NCBI RefSeq assembly: GCF_902686445.1
Contig: NC_062229.1
Location: 3,559,003 to 3,623,002, forward strand
Direction of reading: 5' to 3'
DNA: 64,000 nt
Origin: Sciurus carolinensis
Taxonomy: Eukaryota > Chordata > Mammalia > Rodentia > Sciuridae
Below, one piece after another: positions 22,599 through 33,000 of this stretch. How positions within the stretch are numbered: the stretch's first letter is position 1; the number at the start of each line of letters is the position of its first letter. A model generated the notes under the pieces. That model did not search any database. It saw only the letters and a list, made by a program, of their open reading frames with translations, and was not told where the DNA came from. Both the position numbers and the translations under genes were made by a program.

Positions 22599-23981
22599 AA
22601 AATCCACTATTTTAACCACTTTTCAGTATACAGTTCGGAGGTACTAAACACACTGCCCCTCTGTGCGGCCGTCCCCGCCACCATCTCCAGAACCTCCTCA
22701 TCGTCCGGAACTGACTCTGCCCCCTCAACACTGACCCCATCTTCTCCCAGTCCAGCAGCAGTGCACCACTTTCTTCTCGGGCCACTTTAAACCTCCTGAG
22801 TGGGGTCAGAGCACCTCTCTTGCTGTGACTGGCTTCCTTCGCTCCACACAATGTCCAGGTGTCCGGATGTCCTTCCTGTCCTACCACAGTCCACTTATCC
22901 CTCCCTCTTGTTGGCTGCCACCAGCCATGAACGTGAGTGTGCGGCTCCCTCCAAGTCTCTGCCCTCGTCCCCTTGGCCACATACCGACGGTGGGACTGCA
23001 GGCTAAGATGGTCACCCTCTCTACGAAGACCCAGGAAGGCTTTTAAATGATTTCTCAGTTTGTCAGGCTCAAGAACCTCCACCAATATTTGCAATCTGTA
23101 ACTGATCACGCTTTGGGAACCTGCTATTCGAAGTACAGACCACACCTGGTGGTCAGGCTGGGCCTCGAGGGGGCTAGGGCTCTCTGCTTAGCCTCTGGGA
23201 CACTACACCTTTCTCACTGGCTCACTCTTTCCACTTCAGGCTCCACAGACAACAATGCACAGCAGTGACTCGAGTCCCTCCAGCTGCCAGACCTGAGACC
23301 AAGCCCCTGCCCCCAGCTCCTCCCTGAGCACCATCCCCTTGGAGACCCTTGCCTAGGGGGTGTGGCAGAAGTCCTCTTGCAGTGGACCTCCCCTTGTCCC
23401 CGGAGACTGGTCTCTGTAAAGGGACAGTAATTCAGGTTGCCATCATGGCCCTGGGCCATGGAATCAAGTGATGTCACAAGGGTTGGCCATCGATAGCAAT
23501 GTTCTGGACCTCCAGTCTGGACACTGCCTGTCCCCGGTGGCTAGAACAGGGAGGGTGACAAAGCTGACTAAAAGAAGCTGGATACAGGAGTAAGCACCAC
23601 CCTGGCAATGGCAGAGAGGGGTGACAAAGTGCTGTGGGTGGGAAGCAGGGGTCGGGGGCGTGTGTATTCCGGCTGCTCCTGGATGGGCCAGCAGCCCCCG
23701 GTGGGGGAAGGGCACAGAACTAGAAAATGATGCACTTGCTTCGCTTTCTCTGTGCTCCCCCTCCTCCCCGTGCCGGTTCCAAGGCCTTCACCAGGCGCTC
23801 CCTCTTCCAAAGGCTCCTGCTGCAGCTTTCCCGGGCCAACTCCCACCCACTCGGGAGGGAGCCTCCCCTGGCCACCCGTGACCAGGTGAGAGGCGCACCT
23901 CCGGATGGGTGCCTGCGACTGATCGTGTGCACGTGGGTCTGCCCAGCCCCTGGGAAGGGAGGCAAAGGCGCTCTGCACACC

Positions 23982-24036
23982 ATGTCCTCCGGCAAGAGTC
24001 ACAGGGCAGCAAAGAAGCGCCCTCAACACCCAGAAA
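23982..24036 (+). CDS. ACSBG3: ACSBG3 exon 1 (proposed start)
   Basis: ATG in good context (cacaccatgt, A at -3), encoding a short basic leader MSSGKSHRAAKKRPQHPE plus one base, with donor GTAAAA at 24037. The phase fits exon 2 (a|gc = Ser). The start is inferred: the 330-bp intron is open in the same frame and there is an upstream in-frame ATG at 23727, so another start or first exon is possible. Confidence 0.55.
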
Positions 24037-27000
24037 GTAAAACCAAAGGTTGGGGCTCCGGGGCCGGGGCAGGGGGAGGTCTGGGCTCCCGGGGGCACTC
24101 GGCCAGCGCTGCAGTCCGGGGGTGCGGCCTATCCCTCCATGCAGGCGACCCCGGAGGGGATGCTGGGCTGGGCACGGGAGCGGTGGTCAGCGCTTGCCAG
24201 GCTGCTGGCCCCTGCGGGAGCCCAGGGAAGGGCCTGCGGGCCTCAGGCGGCTTCCTCTGCCTCGGGCCAGTGCCGCCCGTCCTCTGCCCGCCCTTCTGTC
24301 CACCCGCTTTCTCCGCGGGCCTCCGCTCGCTGTGGGGCCCGCTGGACATGCCCTGCCCGCCCGCAGGCCAAAGCTACTGGACCTCGGACTGCGATGGCCA
24401 GGTGCAGCTGCGGCTGAGCAAGAACTCGCTGAACAATGAGGCGCCGCTCACCGTGCACGACATGGTCATGGACACGGCCATCAAGTACGCCAACTACATC
24501 GCGCTGGGCTCCAAGCACAGGAACGGCTGGCACACACTCACCTACATCGAGTACTACGAGCAGTGCCGGCGCGCCGCCAAGGCCTTCCTCAAGGTACCGC
24601 CCGCGCCGCTCCTGCGCCTGCGCGCCGCTCCTGCGCCTGCGCGGCGTCTGTCTCCACCGCGTGCGCCTGGGCTTTTCTCCGAGGCCCCCAGAGAGCTCGG
24701 GATTGACAGCCAGTCTTGGGTCTTGGGTTCGAGTCCTAGCTCCGCCCCGGTTAGCTTCTCTGTGCCTCGGTTTCCCCATGTGAAACCATGTGGAACATAG
24801 AGATTTTCTATTAAAAAAGAGGTAGAATGTATAAACAAATACGTGCAAAATGTATTTACATATAAAATGGTTTATGTTATACATACATGAAATGCATTTT
24901 ATATCTTATGCAAAAATTAAATTCCATAACTAGAAGAGTGAGGAGTTGTACTCCATTTATGTATGATGTGTCAAAATGCATTCTACTGTCATGTATAACT
25001 AATTAGAACAAATCAAAAAAAATTCCATGTTTTATGTTTTATATGTATAATATGCACGTGTGTTGTATATGTAGATATATAATAGGAATATTTTATATTC
25101 TATATACTTATGCGTATTCATGTATTTCTATATTATACACTTACATGAACATAATTTTATATTATACATGTATTTTATAGATTATATATGTATATTTGTT
25201 TTATATATTAGACATACATTTCTGTGTGTCTGTGTGTGTGTGTGTGTGTTTAACAGTACTGGGATGCAGATTACTCAAGCCCATGAGCATTCCACATTTT
25301 AAGACAGGGTCTTGGAGCTGGGGTTGTGGCTCAGTGACAGAGCGCTTGCCTAGTATGTGTGAGGCATTGGGTTTAATTCTCAGCACCACATGAAAATAAA
25401 TAAATAAAATAAAGGTATTGTGTCCCTGTACAACTAAAAATATTTTAAAAATTTAAAAACAAGACAGGATTTCACCAAGTTGTCCAGGCTGACCTCAAAC
25501 TTACGATCCTCTTGCCTCAGCCTCCCAAGTAGTTGGGATTATGGATGTGTACCATCAGGCCTAGCTAGATTAATATATATCATATGTAAATATATTATGC
25601 CTTATATATTATGCATATGTTTCTTTTATATATTATACATGAAAATGTTTCATATTTCTACTTATAAATATTTAAAATACATCTACTGTATACAGTATAT
25701 CATATGTTTATGCATTAGCCTTTTACATTTGGAACTTGTGTATTAGACTTAGTAGATACCGTTGTTTACACATAAATATCTGAACACGGCAGCACCTAGC
25801 TCCCGGGTGTGCGGCTGCTGGCGTGCCTGGTGTAGCTCCCACACACGCCAGACTGGACATTGCCACCAGCTGCCATTCTGATGGTGGTTGCTCCTGGGTC
25901 TCTTCTCTGGGGGCATGTCCTTAGCCAGGTCTTTCCTGGCTGTCCTATCCCCCTCTGTCATGGCCCCTTTGTCACTGCCCAGCCCTGTGGCCACCTGATC
26001 CTGTGGTCATTTGTGTGTTTGGTTGGTCAGTCCCAGGAGGAGGAGAAGAGGGGACTGCCTGGTTCTAGCGTATCGCCACCTTCCGGTGTGTGTTGAACGC
26101 CTGTCTTTCAGGCTGGGAAAGGGACCCAAGTGAAGCCAGTCAACATAATGAGCGTCTGCCGTAGATGGACAGTGACCTGTGATCCAGGGGAAACTCAAGC
26201 AGAGAAGGGACTAGAAAGAGACAAGGATGGGATTGAAATTTTTAAATAGGGCCAAGGAGAGTCTCACTGACAGGAGGTGATGTTTCAACAAAGACCATAG
26301 GAAGCTGGCGAAAGAGCATGGGGAGATCTGGAGGAAGATGCAAAGGCCCTGAGGTAGGGTTGTCTGGCATGAAGGAGGGTCAGCAAGGAGCCCCTGTGAC
26401 TGGAACAGAGGGAGCCGGAGGTAGGGAAGGAACAGGGCTGGTCCTGCAGGGCCTGTGGGCTGCAGAAAGGACTTGGACTTTGACGCCAAGGGAGGTGGAA
26501 GCTGTGGAAGGCTGTGGGACTGTGGGCAGAGGAGAGACAGGACTTGGCTTAGGTGCCCACAGGTGTCCACTCTGGCTGCTGTGGGAAGGAAAGCATGGTG
26601 GAAACCAGACAAAGTGGAGATGAAGATTGGCAGAGATGGAGGGGGCGGGAATGATCAGATTCTGAAGGTGGAACCAACCGAATGTTCCATGGGGTGAGCG
26701 TGTCAGACAACCGAGATTGACCAAGATTTCTGGTCTGTGCGCTGTGGAAGGTGGAGCTGACCATGACTGAGGTTGTGGAAGGTTGGAGGGGAGGGAGCCG
26801 GCTTGACAGGGGGAGGCATCAGCACTTCCTTTGTGCTGTGTGGGGTCTGGGCGAGGAAGCAAGAGGGCAAGAGTCTGGGATGGAAAGGAGAAGCCCTGCC
26901 TAGATCCCACGGGCCCGTTTGGTGCCCGGCGAGTGGAACCCCCGGTGCGCCATCTCGGAGTCTCAGTACGGCGCACAGGCAGAGCTTGAGCAACAGGGAC

Positions 27001-30000
27001 GTCCACACCATTTTATCTGGTGAAAGTGAAAACAGTACAAACCTAACAACAGGAAGCCACCAAAACCTCGGCCGAGAGGGGGAGACTGAAATGACCATCT
27101 CTGTCTCCTGCACCATGTCCCTAAAGGCTTGGAAAACAGTCCAGGCGTGTGGCTTGTGACCAAAGGCAGGTCAGGATAACAGGCGCAGAATCGCCCGGCT
27201 CCCCAGCACTGTCCGCGTGAGAAGCCGGGGCGCTTCGCCCGAGTCTTCTTGAGCCCCTCAGTCTGTGCTGCTGGGCTTCGGGTCCAGAACTTGCTCTGTG
27301 GTGGACACTGACCTGGGCGGGTGGCATTCCCGCCCACAAGTTTTGACAGCAAAAAATGTTTCCAAGTGTCACCAAATGTCCCAGGGGGCAGAGTCACCCT
27401 GGCTGAGACACCCGAGGAGCATGTGGAAGCTTGTCTTTCAAGTGGGCGGCTCTCTCAGGGAAAAAGGATCAACGCTCCTCTGAGTGGCGGAGCCCCGGCT
27501 TCCCGACCCCAGGCTCGGGCAGGTTGGGGCTGGGGACAGCTGAGCCTGTCTGTGCCTCACAAGCTGTCCCTCCTCCAGCTGGGCCTGGAGCGCTTCCACG
27601 GCGTGGGGATCATGGGGTTCAACTCAGCGGAGTGGGTCATCGCCAGCATCGGAGCCATCTTGGCAGGGTAAGGGCACTGGTCTCTCCCCGAGCCGTTAAG
27701 GCAGGAGGTCTCACGGTAGAGTCCCCAGGACAAGGAGCTGACCCCCTCCAGTGTGGTCTTTGCTCAGTGGGATTTGTCTAAGTCCCAGTCCCAGGCATGC
27801 TCAACTCACCTTCCAGACATTCTGTCCCCAGCAAACTCATACACACCCAGCGAAGCCCAACCCTCGTGTTCCCTCCTCCAGGAAGCCTTCCCCACTCCCC
27901 AGTCCTTGGGATTCCCCCGCACCGAGCCCTCCTCCAGTAATCCAGAACGCTGGCAGAATCCCTTCAGGACAGGGCCCAGGCTGGGGCTGTCCCTGAGTCC
28001 CGCCTTCAGGGTACCTCATGGATGTTGGGGCATCGGTGACTCCCAAGACCCCTGCAGTTCCCCTAAGCCCTCACCCAGCAGGCCTTCAGCTCCTGGATTC
28101 TGCTTCCAGAGGTTTCTCTGTTGGCATCTTGTCCACCAACTCCCCAAAAGCCTGCCAGGTCATCGCTGAGAACGTGGAGATAGACATCTTTGTGGTGGAC
28201 AGCGACAGGCAGCTGCAGAAAGTCATCCAGGTTAGTGACGCTCCGACCTGCAGGAACCCGGGGGCACCCACTGGGGCACAGGCCTTGCCTGGTGAGGAAG
28301 TGGAGTCCAACGTGTCCTCCAGCTATGCGAGAGGCTGTGGCAGAGGATCCTAAGTTCAAGGCCAGTCTCAGCAACTTAGTGATACCCTGTCCCAAAATTT
28401 TAAAAAGGACTGGGGGATGGCTTGCCCAGCATGGGTTCAACCCCAGATAAAGGAAAAGGAGAAGGGGAAGAGGAAGAGGAGTCAGAAGAGGGGGTAACAG
28501 GGAAGAGGAGGAGGATGGACCGGAGGGGGCTGATCCACTGCCACCAGCCTCGCTCTGTGGCCTGCCACCCTGGAGGCCCATCCTGAGGAGATCTGAGCCT
28601 GCCCAGCGTTGGCTCCGGGGCCTTCTCTGCAGCCCACCCCAGGGTGGGGGATGGGCCGCCACTGGGTAGATCAAGGTCAACTCTAACCCCACTAGGCGAG
28701 GGCAGCCCAGAGAGTTTAGGAACACCTGCCTATTAATACTGGTGGGGTGGTGACCTGCGTGGGGCACCTGCTGCTTACCAAGTGCCAGTGAGGGCTCTGT
28801 CTCCCGGGCACAGTCTCGTTCTGAGGCAAGCCTGCGCCGGAGCCCGCCTGACAGAGCTCAGGGACACTCTGATGCCTCCTGCTTGAGGCCGCGTGGCAAA
28901 CAGAAGCCACCTGGCTTTCGACAAGCTAGGTGTGATGCGCCACTTACGATGGCACTGCGTAATCCGTATGGCTGGATCACTGCTTCGGGCTCCAGAGCAT
29001 TGTCACTGCCCTGAGGGGACACCCCTGCCCACCAGCAGTCACTCCCCAGCCCCGGCAGCCAGGCTTCCGCCCTGGGACTTGCTTGTGCAGATTTGTCATC
29101 TAAATGAAGTCACGCAATCAGATCCGCCTCGGGCAGCTGACTGTCCATGGCCCCAGGCTGATCCGGTCCAGTCGCTCTACGCAGGGGCTCTGAGGCCTCC
29201 CGCCCACCTCTGGGTCTAAACCCAAGAGAACTGAAAATAGAATCTTGAAGAGATGTTCCTGCCTCACCCCGAGTCACGTCAGCCTGATTCATGGCATTCA
29301 GGAGCTGGAAGGAACCCAAGTGACCATCAGCGGATCAATGGACCAGTTCAGCGTGTCCACCCGCACACTGGAGGATTACTCAGCCATGAGAGAGGCCAGG
29401 CTGTGGCACGCTGCTGTGTGGGTGGACGTTGAGGACTTCGCCCTCAGTAAGGACCAGATAGACACAAAAGGACACACAGCGTGTGGTTCTACTTATGTGA
29501 AATATCTGAAATATATAAATCCATTTAAAAAGTGGACTTGTGTTTACCAGGGACTCAGGCAAGGGGAACAACTGCTAATAGGTATGGGGTTTCCTTTCTG
29601 GATGATAGAACGTTCTGGAATTAGGTGATGCACGCTACATTTTAAAGTGCTCCTGACTCATCTGCTTTAAAGTGGTCAAGTGTAGAACGATCACATGTTT
29701 TACCACATTAAGAACAAGGGGACCCCCTTGTCACCTGTGGAAGAAGCTCCGGGCAGCCGGAGCCTGCCGCGGTGCCCCGCTGAGCCCAGCCGTGTCTTCC
29801 AGATCCAGAGCTCCCTGAAGCACCTCAAGGGCATCGTGCAGTACACGGAGGAGATTCAGATGGTGCAGGAGAATCTATATTCGGTACAACCCAGCTGGGG
29901 AGGGCAGGGTAGGCAGCCACAGCTGGGCCGGGACCAAGAGCCCCCAGCCTCCGGCCTGGGGTGGAGGCTGCTGGGGTGTGCAGGGCACTGGGGGCCCTTC

Positions 30001-33000
30001 CAGGAGCCACTCCTGCCCCCAAGAGCCTAGCCACAGGTCTCTCTGCAGTGGAAGGAGTTCCTGAACCTGGCAGGTGACATCTCAGATGAGAAACTTGACC
30101 AGGTCATTGACTCCCAAAAACCCAACCAGTGTTGCACCTTGGTCTGCAGCGTGGGGTCTCTGAGCCCCTTGAAGGTCATGATGCTGAGCCATGACAACGT
30201 GAGTGTCCCGCCTGGGTGGGACTGGGACCCGGCTGTCCCCACTGGCCTGTGGCTGCTCCTGGGGTTGAGACTGAAAGGGCCTGCAGGTGATACTCAGTTG
30301 CCCTTCAGATTACCTGGACCACAGCAGCTGCCGTCCAGAGCCTCTGTTATAAGTGTCCCCCAGAAGGGCAGGAGGTCCTGGTGAGCTACTTGCCACTCAG
30401 CTACATCGGGGCCCAGATTTTCGACATGTGGGTGGCCATCTTGGTGGCTGGGACACTGTACTTCGCCCCACCAGAGGCTGGGAGAATGGGCATGATTCCA
30501 CGTCCCCCTGGCACGGTGAGTCAGGCAAAGGCAAGCTCGGCGGTGGTGAGGGTGCTCGGGGCAGGGGGCTCGGGCCAGAACGGAAACCCTCACCCTGCAC
30601 CCCACGCTACACGGCTCGGTCCGTCCCCTCTCTGGGCCTCAGTTTCCCCACGTGTGAGGCAGGGGGTGGAGCAGGCGGGAACCAGCCTCACAGGGCCTGG
30701 AGGCACGTGGGCCACAGAGGCAGCCAGAGCAGAGTGGACACAACCCTGGCAGGCCTTGGTGAAGAAGCCGATCACATCATGTGGTCCACCTGGGCGTGAA
30801 AATGTCAGCCTTAAAAAGGAAGGAAATTTCGAGGAGCTTGGTGGCCACGCCTGTAATCCAGTGGCGGCTCAGGAGGTTGAGGCAGGAGGATCGTGTGAGT
30901 TCAAAGCCAGCCTCAGCAATTTAGTGAGGCTCTGAGCAACTCAGTGAGACCCTGTCTCTAAATAAAATATAAAAGGGTTGGGGGTGTGGCTCAGTTGGTA
31001 CAGTGCTTGCCTAGGATGCACGAGGCCTTGGGTTCAATCCCCATCACCACCAAAAAAAAAAAAAAAAAGAAAGAAATCTAAGTAAAATATAAAAGGCTGG
31101 GATGTGGCTCAGTGGTCGAGTGCCCCTGAGTTCAATCCCTGGTACCAAAAAAAAAAAAGGAAGGAAATTCTGACACTAGCTACATGTGCCGGACCTTGAG
31201 GACACATTGCTCAGTGGCAACCAGTCAGAGAAGGACACATGGCAGGACCCACCCTTGGGACGTCCCTGGAGGCTCTAGACCCACAGACGGGAAGCGGCAT
31301 GGAGCAAGTCCATGTCGAGTGGGCACTCTGGGGAGGACGGTGGGGACGGCCGCATGGGCAGGCCACTGTGCTATTGCCACTGAACTCAGACACAGTAGAT
31401 GAGGCTGGCACGGTGGCAAGTGCCTGTGATCCCTGCTGCTCGGGAGGCAGGACTGCTTGAGCCAGGAGTTCAAAGCCATCCTGGGCAACATGTTGACAAC
31501 CTATTTCAAAAAAACTTAAGAAAAGAGGAAGTGGAAGGAGAGGAGACGGAGGAGAAGAAGCAAGCAGGTCAGCATGGTGAACTTTCTACACGACCATCAA
31601 AAAGAAAAGTAGCCTAGGGGTCCCCAGCACTCGCCCAACACCCCTCCCGGGTGCCCATGCTGAATACCCAGGTCGGTGCCCGTTACCGTCATGCGCCAGG
31701 CTGGCTGTCCTGGGGACCACGGGCCGCAGGCCTCCAGCGGAGGAGCAGGGAGTAGACGATTTCAGCTCTCTGGGCCAAGAGACCAACCAAAGGTGTTTTA
31801 GGGAAAGAGCAAATTTTCACACATTTCTCAAGGGGAGAAAGGCACATTTTTATGGACAAGAACACTGGAATTTCATATGGCTTTCACTGTCGTGGATGAT
31901 ATCCTTTTGCAGCATTGGGGGTGGAGCCCAAGACCTGGCGCACGCTAGGCAAGCGCTCTGCCCCGGGCCCCAGCCCCTCTATGGCAATATTCTTTTAAAA
32001 TTTAAAAAGTGATTAATTGGGGGGATGGCTGGGGTTACAGCTCGGTGGGCAGAGCCCCTGCCTGACAAGCGCTGGCCCTGGTTCCCTCCCCAGCACCTCA
32101 TGCACGTGCGCACACACACACACACAAGTTAGATTTAAAAAATTACTTTTAACAATTTTAAACAATACATCGCTGTCCGTGTTTACGAAGTACAGTGTGA
32201 CAATTCAACACGTGAATCAGTGTGTGCAGGTCGAAGCGGGGCCATCAGCATTTCTACCTCCTTATGCGCTGGTTGTTTCTGGGTTGGGATCCTCAGGCAA
32301 TTTTTTGTTTGTTTTTGTACCAGGGATTGAACCCACGGGCACTCAACCACTGAGGCACATCCCACACCTTTTTATTTTTTGAGACGGGGTCTCGCTAAGT
32401 TGCTTAGGACCTTACTAAGTTGCTGAGGCTGGCCTCGAACTTGTGATCCTCCTGCCTCGGCCTCAAGATTCACTGGGACTGCGGCCGTGCGCCACCATGC
32501 CCGGCTCTTCTGGCCATTTTTAGGAAGCACTTAGAAGTTCATAATGAAGCACTTAGAAGTTCATAATGGCAGAGCGCCACTGGGCCTGGCGCTGTGGGCT
32601 TGCGCCAGCCCGGGCGGGTCTGGGTCCAGCCTGGGTAACATCTTACTCTCCACCCTTCTGTGCTAACATTCTGACGAGGTCATGGCAGAATCTTTCCTCG
32701 TAAGAGAAGGCTTGAAAACGTGACAAAATCAGAGTTATCCCACCTCCGCTTCCCCGTCTCTCGCTGTGTCACTGTGCGTGTCTGTCCCCATCTTAGCCTG
32801 TGTCCCCTTCTTGGCGTGCTCTGTCTCTGCCTGTAACTCTGCCTCTCTCCCTCCCTCTCTTCTAGCTGCTCCTCTGTCTCCTAGCTCCTGTGTCTCTGTC
32901 CCTCCCTCCCTCTCTCCTCCTCTCCCCTTCCCTCCCGCTCCCTCCCTCCCCATTTCTGTCTTCCTCTTTCCCTCTCTCCTGCCCCTTCTTCCCTCCTCCG

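Larger units (their letters stand above)
13684..23981. other. Intergenic region between ACSBG2 and ACSBG3
   Basis: About 10 kb with no exon resembling either ACSBG copy and no supported gene. Recognised content is old L1-type 3' end near 14205-14600, LINE-1 pieces at 19300-20110, 20670-20900, 21500-21640 and 22400-22770, and ID/MEN SINEs. The stretch 14900-19100 shows only scattered chance ORFs. The ACSBG3 promoter and any 5' UTR exons probably lie in the last part, but I see no clear TATA box or initiator. Confidence 0.7.
24594..27578 (+). other. ACSBG3 intron 2
   Basis: A 3-kb intron. It holds AT-rich low-complexity sequence (about 24830-25260 and 25565-25760) with two SINEs between. The stretch 26155-26770 is an old repeat-like block sharing 'gcaaaggccctgagg' with 390-415. 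It also contains chance ORFs. Confidence 0.85.
28231..29802 (+). other. ACSBG3 intron 4
   Basis: A 1.6-kb intron with a truncated MEN SINE, a purine-rich run at about 28448-28520, and a LINE-1 3' fragment near its end. Confidence 0.85.

Noticed and set aside
23727..24800. Continuous 357-codon plus-strand ORF
   Set aside because: It merges ACSBG3 exons 1 and 2 with flanking and intronic sequence; only 23982-24036 and 24367-24593 fit the family and the splice phases.
26380..27006. 208-codon minus-strand ORF in ACSBG3 intron 2
   Set aside because: Pro/Ser-rich chance ORF overlapping an old repeat-like block, with no splice or domain support.
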